The notes beneath the pieces were generated by a model. It had not been told where the DNA came from and made no database searches. It worked only from the letters and a program-made list of their open reading frames with translations. This document shows positions 8,791 through 18,262 of a DNA stretch of 64,000 nt, one piece after another. Position 1 is the stretch's first letter; every line of letters begins with the position of its first letter. The stretch covers positions 1 through 64,000 of the forward strand of contig CAZYOF010000012.1 in NCBI GenBank assembly GCA_964648485.1, in the 5' to 3' direction. The translations under genes and the position numbers were made by a program. The DNA comes from DAIOEK01 sp964648485. GTDB taxonomy: Bacteria > Chloroflexota > Anaerolineae > Anaerolineales > Anaerolineaceae.

Positions 8791-8907
8791 TTAAACACCT
8801 CCTGGGAGTGTAATAAGATCTTAAACAAATTCGTATGATTCTATCACATTAGAACCAATTTGGTGACCTGATTAGACAACCTGACACGCCCCCTGCCACA
8901 TTTTATT

Positions 8908-10269
8908 TTATTGGATTTCTTCCTGGTTTACTTCCCGATCAATGAGAGGACCTGTACGATCAAAATAGATATCAATGATAGTTTGTGCCAGTTTCTCGGA
9001 ATCATGACGCCAAGGATGGTCTATGTCGAGAAGGTCTGTTTGGTAAACAGGATAGTTACGTTCCAGATCTGCATCAACTTCAATCCATTTCACATCTTCC
9101 GGTAAATCACCAGAATAACGGTTATTACAAATGATCAAATCAAATAATTTACTGCCAATGTGTTTCTCAATGGCGGTAAGATGATCATAGCTTGTATATT
9201 CATCTGTTTCTCCGGGCTGTGAGGCCAGATTGCAGATGAAGAATTTCATTGCCTTGCTTGCGCGGATTGCCTCTACAATGTCAGGTACGAGTAAGTTGGG
9301 GAGCAGACTGGTATATAGGCTCCCAGGACCAATCAAGATCATATCCGCTGCCAGAAGCGCCTGTATAGCGGGTGGATAGGCAGGTGGGTTATCTGGTTCC
9401 AGCCATATTCGTTTGATTTGACCTTTTATCTTGGGAATCTTACTCTCTCCCCTTATCCAACTTGATTTCTTTTTTTCCTCTACCGTTTCCACGCTGGCTG
9501 CCAGGCGTACATCTGTTAAAGTGGAGGGCAACACCTGACCTTGAACAGCAAGAACCCTTCCACTCTCTGCAACAGCTTCTTCGAAAGAACCTGTTATCTC
9601 AGCCAACCCAGAGATAAATAGGTTGCCTAGTGAATGACCGTGCAAACTGGATTCATCTGAGAAGCGGTACTGGAACAATTGTGTGAGTAGTTCTTCATCA
9701 TTCGATAATGCTGCCAGACAATTTCTGATATCTCCAGGTGGTAATACTCCCAACGAACGACGTAATTCTCCTGATGATCCACCATCATCTGCAACTGTAA
9801 CAATGGCAGTTAAGTTTTTTGTATAGTTTTTTAAACCACGCAACAGTGTTGCTAATCCATGCCCGCCACCGATTACAACTATCCGTGGTCCCCGCTCTTT
9901 TTTGCGGAAAGAAGAAACTGCATCAATAATTGGTTTTCCAGGTTGAATGAAAGGACGTAAAAGAGAGCGGTTAAGACCCCACATACCATAAGCAGTCAGT
10001 CCAAATCCTATTACGCCAAAAATTATAGCTCTTGTAGCTCTGGCAAATGATTGTAGGGATACCGTGGTTATTATAGGCAGCAACCAGTTATTGGGGACTG
10101 TCCGATAAATGTTAATTAAGATCAGGGCAAGACCCAGAGCGAGGAAAGTGATACCTGCCATGATTAGCAACATCCAGCGTTTTACGCCTATGCCAGGTAA
10201 AAGCCAACGGGCTTCACGTTTTATAAATCTTTTTATTCGCTCTGAAATGGAGAGATTGGTTTCTTTCAT
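8908..10269 (-). CDS. yvcK: YvcK/CofD-like gluconeogenesis factor, membrane-anchored
   Basis: A 453-residue member of the YvcK (UPF0052) family, which in other bacteria binds UDP-sugars and controls carbon flow and cell-wall precursor supply. The core begins at RIVVIGGGHGLATLLRGLK and has ADDGGSSGELRR, GDIRNCLAALS, HGHSLGNLF and GPGSLYTSLLPNL. Unlike the soluble Bacillus protein it has about 130 extra N-terminal residues with two membrane segments (GVKRWMLLIMAG... and ...AIIFGVIGFGLTAYGMWGL). The frame extends to a TTG at 10308 that overlaps the cydC stop. The ATG at 10269 is preferred because an excellent promoter ends 10 bases before it. Confidence 0.85.
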   Translation of the reverse strand: MKETNLSISERIKRFIKREARWLLPGIGVKRWMLLIMAGITFLALGLALILINIYRTVPNNWLLPIITTVSLQSFARATRAIIFGVIGFGLTAYGMWGLNRSLLRPFIQPGKPIIDAVSSFRKKERGPRIVVIGGGHGLATLLRGLKNYTKNLTAIVTVADDGGSSGELRRSLGVLPPGDIRNCLAALSNDEELLTQLFQYRFSDESSLHGHSLGNLFISGLAEITGSFEEAVAESGRVLAVQGQVLPSTLTDVRLAASVETVEEKKKSSWIRGESKIPKIKGQIKRIWLEPDNPPAYPPAIQALLAADMILIGPGSLYTSLLPNLLVPDIVEAIRASKAMKFFICNLASQPGETDEYTSYDHLTAIEKHIGSKLFDLIICNNRYSGDLPEDVKWIEVDADLERNYPVYQTDLLDIDHPWRHDSEKLAQTIIDIYFDRTGPLIDREVNQEEIQ

Positions 10270-10279
10270 TGTTTTGTAG

Positions 10280-10308
10280 AATATAGCAGGTTGTCTGGAG
10301 TCCGTCAA
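10280..10308 (-). promoter_or_regulatory. Promoter of yvcK inside the cydC end
   Basis: On the minus strand TTGACG is followed 17 bases later by TATATT, which ends 10 bases before the ATG at 10269. The -35 box overlaps the cydC stop codon. The predicted transcript would have almost no leader, and no ribosome binding site is seen before the ATG. Confidence 0.65.
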
Positions 10309-12083
10309 CTATTCTCATTACTCTGGTCAAAGAGCATATTGTTTTGCTGTTCCCACATTCTTTTAAACAATCCATTTTCTTTACTCAGAGTCTCCAGGTT
10401 CCCTGTTGATTCAATTACTCCGTGATTCAATACAATGATTTGGTCAAACAACTCCATATCAAGTAATCGATGTGTGATAAGTATCAATGCTGTTTTTCCA
10501 TCTAATGAATGGATTTGTGATGATAAGGATCTTTGGTTTGTAATATCCTGATTCGCGAAAGGTTCATCAAGTATTAAAACAGGTCTCTTTAGTGTCAGCG
10601 TCCGGGCAAGATCAAGCCGTCGGCGTTCTCCTTCACTCATCTTCAATCCTCTTTCACCAATAACTGAATCTATACCCGCATTCAAACCCAAAAGCCAATC
10701 CTGCAGTTGAGCTTGATGAATTGAGAGCACAATCTCATGTTCTGAAATCTCAGGAGTAAAGAACTTAAAATTCTCACGGATAGGGGCATTTAAAAAATAG
10801 GGGGATGGTCCAGAATAAGAGACCATTGAAGTGATAATTTCTTTTGGATAGTTTGAGTAAGGTTTTCCGTTGAGGTAAATATTTCCATTATTTGGTACAA
10901 ACTCTCCCAGAATAAGCCTTGCAAGAGTAGTTTTTCCTGATCCGCTTGGTCCTACAATGGCTATTTTCTTTCCGGGTGAAATATCGAGTGATATTTTTGA
11001 CAAGCTTGCAGCATTATCGTCTTCATAAGTGTATAAGACCTCTTTGATCTCAATACTCTTAAAAGTCAAATATTCAGGAGGATGGATTATTGATAAATTA
11101 TTTATTTGGGTGGTTTGTTTGTTCTGTACCCTAGTAAGCTCTTGAAGGCGTTCGGCAGCCTGGCTACTCAGATGAAATTGCTGAGCGGAAAGATTTAATG
11201 GCTGAAGTGCGTCAAAACTAGCAAAGGTCATAAGCGGGATTACCGCTAAGAGTAATCCAGGCACCATATCTTGATTTACAAGCTGTATTCCCATTATTAG
11301 CATAGCCATCATACTGCCTTGAGTCAGGATAACCTGTAAGGCGTTGATCGATCCACTCGCGATCGCAACATTCATTTGCGAACACCTATATTTTTCCTCA
11401 GCCTGGCGATATTTCGAAAAATAATCATTCATGCGTTGATGCATCAATATGTCCGGAAGCCCATCGAGAAGATCGGATACTTCAGAATGTAAATCTGCCC
11501 GGATGTTAAGAAATTGCCTGGACGAAATTTCCGCAAACAGATAAGAGAACACGAGCATTAATACCCAGCTTATCAGAGTCAGAAGTAAGTAAAGCCCGGT
11601 TAGCTTTGTATTTATTGTTCCCATGAAAAAACCGACAATAAAGATTGTCAATAAAGCAGTTAAGGGGGGATTGACAACCCTGATAAAAAAGAATTCAAGA
11701 ATTTCGACATCTTCAACAATTCTCGCCATCAAATCCCCTGTTCGTTTCATCTCTTTCCGTGCAGGTATATGATGAACAAATTGTCGATAGATCCAGATTC
11801 TGAGATCAGCGAGAAGGCGGAAATTTACTTCATGACTTACTAGCCTTTCAAGGTATCGAAACACGCTTTTGGATATACCGAAAAAACGAACACCGACGAT
11901 AGGGATATTAAGAACGGATATGGAAGGCTGTAAAGAAGCATATGAAATAAGATATGCAGATGTACCTATTAATCCCACCTCAAGCAGAACAGCAATGGCA
12001 GAAAGAAGAATTGAGAATCCGGCCAATATTAGAGATTTTTTCATGAAAGGCATGAGGAATAGTATTGGATTATTCCGTGGCAT
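10305..12083 (-). CDS. cydC: ABC exporter subunit CydC, cytochrome bd assembly
   Basis: One half of the CydDC exporter, needed to build active cytochrome bd. The 592-residue protein has six membrane helices, with the CydC-typical segment VGVRFFGISKSVFRYLERLVSHEVNFRLLADLR near 65-95, then an ATPase domain. That domain has Walker A GPSGSGKTT near 380, the signature KMSEGERRRL (a variant of LSGGQ) and Walker B VLILDEPFANQD. It overlaps the end of cydD by 14 bases, so translation is coupled, and it has a GAGGAA ribosome binding site. Confidence 0.88.
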   Translation of the reverse strand: MPRNNPILFLMPFMKKSLILAGFSILLSAIAVLLEVGLIGTSAYLISYASLQPSISVLNIPIVGVRFFGISKSVFRYLERLVSHEVNFRLLADLRIWIYRQFVHHIPARKEMKRTGDLMARIVEDVEILEFFFIRVVNPPLTALLTIFIVGFFMGTINTKLTGLYLLLTLISWVLMLVFSYLFAEISSRQFLNIRADLHSEVSDLLDGLPDILMHQRMNDYFSKYRQAEEKYRCSQMNVAIASGSINALQVILTQGSMMAMLIMGIQLVNQDMVPGLLLAVIPLMTFASFDALQPLNLSAQQFHLSSQAAERLQELTRVQNKQTTQINNLSIIHPPEYLTFKSIEIKEVLYTYEDDNAASLSKISLDISPGKKIAIVGPSGSGKTTLARLILGEFVPNNGNIYLNGKPYSNYPKEIITSMVSYSGPSPYFLNAPIRENFKFFTPEISEHEIVLSIHQAQLQDWLLGLNAGIDSVIGERGLKMSEGERRRLDLARTLTLKRPVLILDEPFANQDITNQRSLSSQIHSLDGKTALILITHRLLDMELFDQIIVLNHGVIESTGNLETLSKENGLFKRMWEQQNNMLFDQSNENS

Positions 12084-13809
12084 ACTGGTAATTCCTCACA
12101 AATTTTGCATATTCCTGCCCCAGATTCACCAACTCAATATGTGTGCCTGTTTCACTGATCTTTCCATCATTTATAAAAAATATCCGGTCACTTTGGAAAA
12201 TTGTTGGAAGCCGGTGCGCAATCGTAATGACAGTGCGGTTTGACACCAGCCTTTTTATAGCTGTATAAAGTTCGCTTTCCAGCAACGGGTCTAAAGCAGA
12301 TGTAGGTTCATCCAAAATGAGCAGCGGGGCGTCTTTATAAAAAGCTCTGGCAATAGCAATGCGTTGGATCTGTCCTGTGCTTATCCCGTATCCACGTTCA
12401 CCGATCTGTGTGTTCCAACCATCTGGCAAGTTGTGAACCCAGTGTAAAGATTCTGAAGCCGAGAGAGCATCCTCTAATTTGTGAAAATCGATTGTTTCGG
12501 ATGATAACGCAACGTTCCTTGCAATCGTTCCAGAAAATAAATGGGGATTTTGGGGAACCCAGGCAATATTTTCACGCCAATATTCTACGGGAATTTGATT
12601 CAGAGGGGTTCCTACGGATACTATTTGCCCATCAAATGGCTTGATAAAACGGAGGAGGAGCGAAGTGATAGTTGTTTTTCCTGCGCCACTTGGTCCAACC
12701 AGAGCAATCTTCTCTCCTTTATTGATTGAGAAATTAATTTGATTGGCTGCCAGCTTTGTTTCTCCCGGATATCGTGCAGATACACTTACAAAAGAAATTG
12801 GGAAGATTTCTTCTCCGGTCCATTGAGCCGGTTCTGGTTTATGGATGGTTTGAGATTCCGGCATTTCAAGGAGTTTGTAGATATCTCCAGCAGCCTCTAT
12901 CCCTGTCATCGCAGCATGATATTTCACTCCTAGCTGTCGCAATGGAAGGTAGAATTCAGGCGTTAATACAAGTATGAATAGCGCAGGAAGGAAATCTAAT
13001 TTTCCATAAATCAACCTTAAACCAATCTCTACTGCAACAATTGCAGTAGAGATTGTAGCAACCAATTCTAATGTAAAAGCAGAGAGAAAGGTGTAACGTA
13101 AAACTCCCATGGTCGCATTACGGTAAGCTTGATCTGAGGCTTGTAATGTTTTCTCCTGCTCTTTCTCTCGATTGAGCAACCGGATTAGATTTAGACTTTG
13201 AAGTGTGTCAAAGAATCTGGTACTTAATTTATTTAGAATCTGCCACTGCTTCTTTGTTCGCTCTTCAGTCATAATTCCAATTAATGCCATAAAAATCGGT
13301 ATCAGTGGTGCCGTTATAAGTAAGATCAAACCAGATAATGGCTCTAAAGGGAAAATAGCAATTAAAATTGTCAGAGGTACGAGCACAGACAAAATTACTT
13401 GAGGTAAATACTGGCTATAATAAGCATCCAGTGATTCTACCCCTTCATAAATGGTGTTAAGTATTGAGCCATGTTTCTCAATTCCAAGGAAAAATGGTCC
13501 CCGACGGCTTACTTTTTGAATCAGGTCTAACCGTAAATGGGATTTTACCTTTGCAGCAATGGATTTTGCGCTGATTTCATTAAAAAAAACTACTAGCGCT
13601 CGAATACCAATAATAATTGCAAGTTGATAGATTCTGTTGAAGATAGATTGAAGATCCTGCCCACGAGAAAATACTGCTACGATTATTTCAGACAGGATAT
13701 AAGCTTGCAGAATGATAAAAATGGCAGTAATCATTCCGCCTATTACGTTGAAAAAGAGCGCCAGTCCGCTCACGCGAGCCTGGCGCAGTAAATTTTTCTG
13801 AACACTCAT
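12070..13809 (-). CDS. cydD: ABC exporter subunit CydD, cytochrome bd assembly
   Basis: Partner of CydC in the heterodimeric transporter that supports cytochrome bd maturation. The 579-residue protein has an N-terminal membrane domain with FFLGIEKHGSILNTIYEGVESLDAYYSQYLPQ, a pattern seen in CydD. The ATPase domain has GPSGAGKTT near 360, a variant signature GISTGQIQRIAIARA and LLILDEPTSALD. It starts 2 bases after the cydB stop and overlaps cydC by 14 bases, within a four-gene operon. Confidence 0.88.
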   Translation of the reverse strand: MSVQKNLLRQARVSGLALFFNVIGGMITAIFIILQAYILSEIIVAVFSRGQDLQSIFNRIYQLAIIIGIRALVVFFNEISAKSIAAKVKSHLRLDLIQKVSRRGPFFLGIEKHGSILNTIYEGVESLDAYYSQYLPQVILSVLVPLTILIAIFPLEPLSGLILLITAPLIPIFMALIGIMTEERTKKQWQILNKLSTRFFDTLQSLNLIRLLNREKEQEKTLQASDQAYRNATMGVLRYTFLSAFTLELVATISTAIVAVEIGLRLIYGKLDFLPALFILVLTPEFYLPLRQLGVKYHAAMTGIEAAGDIYKLLEMPESQTIHKPEPAQWTGEEIFPISFVSVSARYPGETKLAANQINFSINKGEKIALVGPSGAGKTTITSLLLRFIKPFDGQIVSVGTPLNQIPVEYWRENIAWVPQNPHLFSGTIARNVALSSETIDFHKLEDALSASESLHWVHNLPDGWNTQIGERGYGISTGQIQRIAIARAFYKDAPLLILDEPTSALDPLLESELYTAIKRLVSNRTVITIAHRLPTIFQSDRIFFINDGKISETGTHIELVNLGQEYAKFVRNYQYATE

Positions 13810-13811
13810 TG

Positions 13812-14831
13812 TTAATAGTGCAAATCTTTACTTTTTGTGGTTAATCGTTTCCGAAAAACCCAGTAGTTGTATGCCTGGTATCCAAGCACAATTGGCAGGA
13901 ATATCAAAACAACAATAAACATAATCTGCAGAGTTTTGGCTGACGAAGCAGCATTATAAATGGTTAGGTTGAAAGCCGGGTCAGTGCTTGACACCATCAC
14001 ATTTGGGAAGAGAAGGACAAAAATTATTGTAGAAATTGCTGCCATTGCTGCTACACCCAACCCAAAAGACCATCCAGTTCGACTACTTCGTTGAGCTAAC
14101 AGACCACCCAGCAAGAAAATTACAGCCATAATCGTAACTGTTAACCCAAGGGGGTTCCAACCTCCCTGACTGCTCTTTCCAATAGTCGCAAATATGCCAA
14201 AAGCAGCAGCAAGGATTATGGAGGGTAACCAGAAAATTTTGGCTGCTCCGGCAGCTTTTTCCATAACAAGCCCTGAAGTTTTAATCTTGAGATAGAGGGC
14301 GCCCAGAAGTATCGTAAGGCAGAGGAAGGTGAGACCACCAATAAGCGCAAATGGATTTAATAAATTAAAAAACCCACCAGTGTAGTTCTTTGCCTGATCA
14401 ATAGGTACTCCTTGCAGAATATTTACAAATGCTACCCCAAAAAGCAGTGGAACCAGGAAGCTTCCGCCAAACATTGCGTAATCCCAAAAGCTTCGCCATG
14501 CTGGTTTATCAATCTTTCCACGGAATTCAAAAGCTACACCACGGAAAATTAGGGCGACAAGAACCAGAAAGAGCGGGAGATAAAACCCTGCAAACAAAGT
14601 GGCATACCAGTGTGGGAATGCAGCAAAGGTTGCTCCGCCTGCCAGTATTAACCAAACTTCATTTGCATCCCAGGTGGGACCTATGGAATTAATGATTACC
14701 CTTCGTTCAGTATCGTTTTTCCCCAAAAATGGCAGGAGTATGCCAACACCGAAATCAAAACCTTCAAGGATAAAAAATCCTGAATATAAGACTGCAATCA
14801 AAACAAACCAAAGTATGTTCAGGTCCATCAT
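13812..14831 (-). CDS. cydB: Cytochrome bd ubiquinol oxidase subunit II
   Basis: Membrane subunit II of the bd-type quinol oxidase. The 339-residue protein starts LNILWFVLIAVLYSGFFILEGFDFGVGILLPFLG, the family hallmark, and contains GPTWDANEVWLILAGGATFAAFP near 50-72. About eight to nine membrane helices are visible. A GGAGGGA ribosome binding site precedes two adjacent ATGs (14831 and 14828). It lies 7 bases after cydA. Confidence 0.95.
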   Translation of the reverse strand: MMDLNILWFVLIAVLYSGFFILEGFDFGVGILLPFLGKNDTERRVIINSIGPTWDANEVWLILAGGATFAAFPHWYATLFAGFYLPLFLVLVALIFRGVAFEFRGKIDKPAWRSFWDYAMFGGSFLVPLLFGVAFVNILQGVPIDQAKNYTGGFFNLLNPFALIGGLTFLCLTILLGALYLKIKTSGLVMEKAAGAAKIFWLPSIILAAAFGIFATIGKSSQGGWNPLGLTVTIMAVIFLLGGLLAQRSSRTGWSFGLGVAAMAAISTIIFVLLFPNVMVSSTDPAFNLTIYNAASSAKTLQIMFIVVLIFLPIVLGYQAYNYWVFRKRLTTKSKDLHY

Positions 14832-14838
14832 TCCCTCC

Positions 14839-16215
14839 TTAGGCAGTTACAGGTTCTGAATGTTGAGTATCGGGGATGTGTTCTTCCTGGGGACCGGCAT
14901 TGGCAAACTTTACCAGTAGATAAACATCAACAACAAGCAAAATCCCATAAATGACTGTAAAACCAAGTAAACTTGTCATTACCTGGGCTACTGATATGTT
15001 TGGGCTTACTGCATCGGAAGTTAATAATAACCCGTAAACCACCCAGGGCTGTCTGCCCATTTCAGTCAGAAGCCAGCCGGCAGTATTTGCAATATATGGT
15101 AATAGGATCGCAGCAGTTATTCCCAGCCAGAGCTTGCTCTTTAATTGGAGCTTTTTAAACTTCCACATCCATAATCCGAGCAATGTAATGAATAACATTA
15201 AAAATCCTGCTCCAACCATGATTCTGAAGGACCAATATGAGAGCATGACCGGTGGTGTGTAGTCTCCGGGTCCATAGGTGGCTTCATACTCTGCCTGAAG
15301 GTCATTCATTCCTTTTACTTCTCCGCTGAACTTGTTATATGAGAGGAAACTGAGAGCACCGGGGATTCGAATATCAACAATATTTTTTCGCGCATTGAGA
15401 TCTGCGGCTGAAAAAATGGATAATGCAGCCGGATCTTCAGAATCCCACAATAATTCTGCCGCAGCCATTTTCATTGGCTGTTGTTTCACCATTAATTGTG
15501 CCTGTTGATGACCAATTCCTATGGAACCAAGAATGGCGATGATTCCAAAAATGTTGGAAATGACAAAAGATTTTTTGAAAAAATCGACATTCTTCTTACG
15601 AAGAAGGTGGTAAATGGAAATCCCCATTACGAAAAATGCCGCTGTTGTATATCCAGAAAAGACAGTATGAGGGAATTGGGTCCAAACATGGGGATTGGAA
15701 ATAACTGCCCAAAAGTTATCCATTACTGGGCGGCCATCAACCATGGAATATCCAACCGGATAATGCATAAAAGAGTTGGCGATGAGTATCCAGAGAGCTG
15801 AGAGTGTAGCTCCAAAGGCCACCAACCATATGGTTAATGCATGTAAGCCTTTAGATAATTTGTCCCATCCAAAAATCCATAAACCAATGAAGGTTGATTC
15901 TAAAAAGAAAGCAGTTAATCCTTCGATTGCGAGGGGTGCTCCAAATATATCACCGACAAAACGGGAGTATTCTGACCAGTTCATCCCGAATTGAAATTCC
16001 ATAACCAGTCCGGTGACAACGCCCATAGCATAATTAATCAAAAATAGTTTTCCCCAGAACTTTGCCATTTGTTTATAGACGATTTCACCTTTTCGCACGT
16101 ACAATGTTTCCATGATAGCGACAAGAATCGAAAGCCCGAGAGTTAGTGGAACAAAGAAAAAGTGATATACTGTGGTGATTGCAAACTGGGATTGTGATAA
16201 TGCTAGTACATCCAT
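14839..16215 (-). CDS. cydA: Cytochrome bd ubiquinol oxidase subunit I
   Basis: The heme-carrying subunit that oxidises quinol and reduces oxygen to water, with high oxygen affinity. In the 458-residue protein the heme b595 ligand is His in TVYHFFFVPLTLG near residue 18. The b558 ligands are His in FPHTVFSGY near 183 and a Met in the later helices. MKMAAAE and the short quinol loop are present, followed by GRQPWVVYG. The short Q-loop is typical of Gram-positive-like bd oxidases. A GGAGGAAAG ribosome binding site precedes the ATG. It heads the cydA-B-D-C operon, a complete set for making the oxidase. Confidence 0.96.
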   Translation of the reverse strand: MDVLALSQSQFAITTVYHFFFVPLTLGLSILVAIMETLYVRKGEIVYKQMAKFWGKLFLINYAMGVVTGLVMEFQFGMNWSEYSRFVGDIFGAPLAIEGLTAFFLESTFIGLWIFGWDKLSKGLHALTIWLVAFGATLSALWILIANSFMHYPVGYSMVDGRPVMDNFWAVISNPHVWTQFPHTVFSGYTTAAFFVMGISIYHLLRKKNVDFFKKSFVISNIFGIIAILGSIGIGHQQAQLMVKQQPMKMAAAELLWDSEDPAALSIFSAADLNARKNIVDIRIPGALSFLSYNKFSGEVKGMNDLQAEYEATYGPGDYTPPVMLSYWSFRIMVGAGFLMLFITLLGLWMWKFKKLQLKSKLWLGITAAILLPYIANTAGWLLTEMGRQPWVVYGLLLTSDAVSPNISVAQVMTSLLGFTVIYGILLVVDVYLLVKFANAGPQEEHIPDTQHSEPVTA

Positions 16216-16326
16216 ACCTTTCCTCCTTAAGAGAATTCAAAGGTGTTAGAAAACAATAATCAAAATTAGTATATCCTAAAAGCGTCTATTAGATGATAGG
16301 GTAAAGCTTATATATATAAGGTAACT

Positions 16327-17397
16327 ATGCTGGAAAAATTAATATCTATCGAAGAACGGTATGATGAACTCACACGCCAATTAGAATCGGTTGGTGAAGA
16401 CTATCAAGCTGCGGTTGAGTTAGCTAAAGAACGATCGGATATCGAAGAGATAGTTGAGAAGACTCACGATTATCGCCGCGCGTTAGCGCGTAGGGATGAA
16501 GCAAACCAATTGTTAGTAGAACCTGATGAGGAAATGCGATCCCTGGCGGCACATGAGTTATTAGAAATTGAACCATTAATTGAAAAATTAGAAAATGAGC
16601 TTCGCTCAATGCTTCTACCCAAAGATCCTCGTGATAATAAAAATGTTATTGTAGAGGTCAGGGCTGGTACGGGTGGTGATGAGGCAGCTCTCTTTGCAGC
16701 AGACCTGTTTCGTATGTATGTACGTTATGCTGAAAGACAGAATTGGAAGTATGAAATCCTTTCACAAAATGAAATAGGAATTGGGGGCTACAAGGAAATC
16801 ATTTTCCAGATTAAAGGAAAAGGTGCGTATTCAAAATTAAAATTCGAATCTGGTGTGCATCGGGTACAACGGGTACCAGCAACTGAAGCCCAGGGTAGAA
16901 TTCATACTTCAACAGTCACGGTAGCTGTTTTGGCAGAAGTGGATGATGTTGAAATTGATATTCCCGATTCGGAAATTCATATTGATATCTATAAATCTGC
17001 AGGGGCGGGTGGACAAAATGTACAGAAAAATGCTACTGCTGTACGCCTGACCCATATTCCTACTGGGATTGTGGTTGCCTGTCAGGATGAAAGGTCTCAA
17101 TTACAGAATCGGCTCAGAGCAATGAGCATTCTACGAGCCAGGTTGTTTGAGATTGAAGAGCAGAAGCGAATTGCTGAATTAGAAGAAACTAGGCGATCGC
17201 AAGTTGGAACAGGCGAGCGATCAGAGAAAATTCGCACATATAACTACCCTCAATCAAGGGTTACAGATCATCGTATCAATGTATCCAGTTATAACCTTGC
17301 GGGTGTGATGGAAGGGGATCTGGACAAATTCATCGATGAGCTATCCATGCGCAGTGAATCAGAGAGACTCTCGGTGGGTGAGGTTGATGACGATTGA
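16327..17397 (+). CDS. prfA: Peptide chain release factor 1
   Basis: Ends translation at UAA and UAG. The 356-residue protein has the codon-recognition PAT tripeptide in RVQRVPATEAQGRIHTSTVTV (the RF1 form, as opposed to SPF of RF2). The peptidyl-tRNA hydrolysis loop is GAGGQNVQKNATAVRLTH near 225, and the C-terminal YNYPQSRVTDHRIN is conserved. It is the first gene of the prfA-prmC-tsaC operon and overlaps prmC by 11 bases. It is divergent from cydA across a 111-base spacer. Confidence 0.96.
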   Translation: MLEKLISIEERYDELTRQLESVGEDYQAAVELAKERSDIEEIVEKTHDYRRALARRDEANQLLVEPDEEMRSLAAHELLEIEPLIEKLENELRSMLLPKDPRDNKNVIVEVRAGTGGDEAALFAADLFRMYVRYAERQNWKYEILSQNEIGIGGYKEIIFQIKGKGAYSKLKFESGVHRVQRVPATEAQGRIHTSTVTVAVLAEVDDVEIDIPDSEIHIDIYKSAGAGGQNVQKNATAVRLTHIPTGIVVACQDERSQLQNRLRAMSILRARLFEIEEQKRIAELEETRRSQVGTGERSEKIRTYNYPQSRVTDHRINVSSYNLAGVMEGDLDKFIDELSMRSESERLSVGEVDDD

Positions 17398-18262
17398 GCA
17401 AACCTCTGTTGTTCAATGGTTGAAATCTGCCAGCAGCAGGTTAATTGAGAAAACCGAAACCCCGCTAGCTGATTCACGCGTAATACTAGCAGACCACCTG
17501 GGTAAAGATACGGCCTGGTTGGCGGCACACCCTGAATATTGGTTATCCGAAAATATCCTTGAAGAGCTGGAAATAAAAATCACCCAGCTGGAGACAGGTA
17601 AACCGTTACCCTATATCCTTGGATGGTGGGAGTTTTTTGGTTTGAGATTGAAAGTAACACCAGAAGTTCTCATTCCCCGCCCTGAAACTGAACTGTTGGT
17701 GGAAACTGCCATTTCATGGTTAGTGAAGCATCCATATGTGCACGAGGTATGGGACATAGGTACCGGATCAGGATGTATTGCGCTTGCACTGGTTAGCCAG
17801 CTTCCTGATTTAATTGTTCATGGCGTAGATATTTCACAAAAAGCCCTTGATATAGCCGGCCAAAATATCAATACATATCATGCTGTTGACCATGTGATAT
17901 TGCATCATTCTGACTTGTTTTCAGATATTTCTACTAATCAAATTCAGTTGTTATGCGCTAACCTGCCTTATATTCCATCGAAAGATGTCATATCCTTAAA
18001 AGTAGCCAAATATGAACCTAATGTTGCATTGGATGGTGGAGAGGATGGGTTAAAATATATTGAAAGACTTCTTAACCAGTTAAAAGGGAAAGTAGTGCCT
18101 CCTTATTTGCTTTTATTTGAGATTGAATATCGCCAGGCTGAGAAGGTTAGAATTCTGGCAAGTAAGATGTTTGAGGAGGCGTCAATCAACATTCTTTTTG
18201 ATCTCGCCGGGAATTCTCGAGTGGTATGTGTTGAGGGCTTTCATGACAATCAAGATCTATAA
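17387..18262 (+). CDS. prmC: Release factor glutamine methyltransferase PrmC
   Basis: Methylates the glutamine of the GGQ loop in release factors using SAM. The ATG at 17387 is preferred; it overlaps prfA by 11 bases and has a GTGAGG ribosome binding site, while upstream in-frame starts lie deep in prfA. The 292-residue protein has PLPYILGWWEFFGLRLKVTPEVLIPRPETE, the SAM loop DIGTGSGCIALAL and the substrate motif ANLPYIP. The last reads NLPY where the usual wording is NPPY; Asn, Pro and Tyr are kept. Its place directly behind prfA supports the function. Confidence 0.93.
   Translation: MTIEQTSVVQWLKSASSRLIEKTETPLADSRVILADHLGKDTAWLAAHPEYWLSENILEELEIKITQLETGKPLPYILGWWEFFGLRLKVTPEVLIPRPETELLVETAISWLVKHPYVHEVWDIGTGSGCIALALVSQLPDLIVHGVDISQKALDIAGQNINTYHAVDHVILHHSDLFSDISTNQIQLLCANLPYIPSKDVISLKVAKYEPNVALDGGEDGLKYIERLLNQLKGKVVPPYLLLFEIEYRQAEKVRILASKMFEEASINILFDLAGNSRVVCVEGFHDNQDL

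Noticed and set aside
17387..18262. Loss of function in PrmC because of NLPY in place of NPPY
   Set aside because: The residues that contact the glutamine (Asn, second Pro, Tyr) are kept and the rest of the protein is normal, so the change is likely tolerated.
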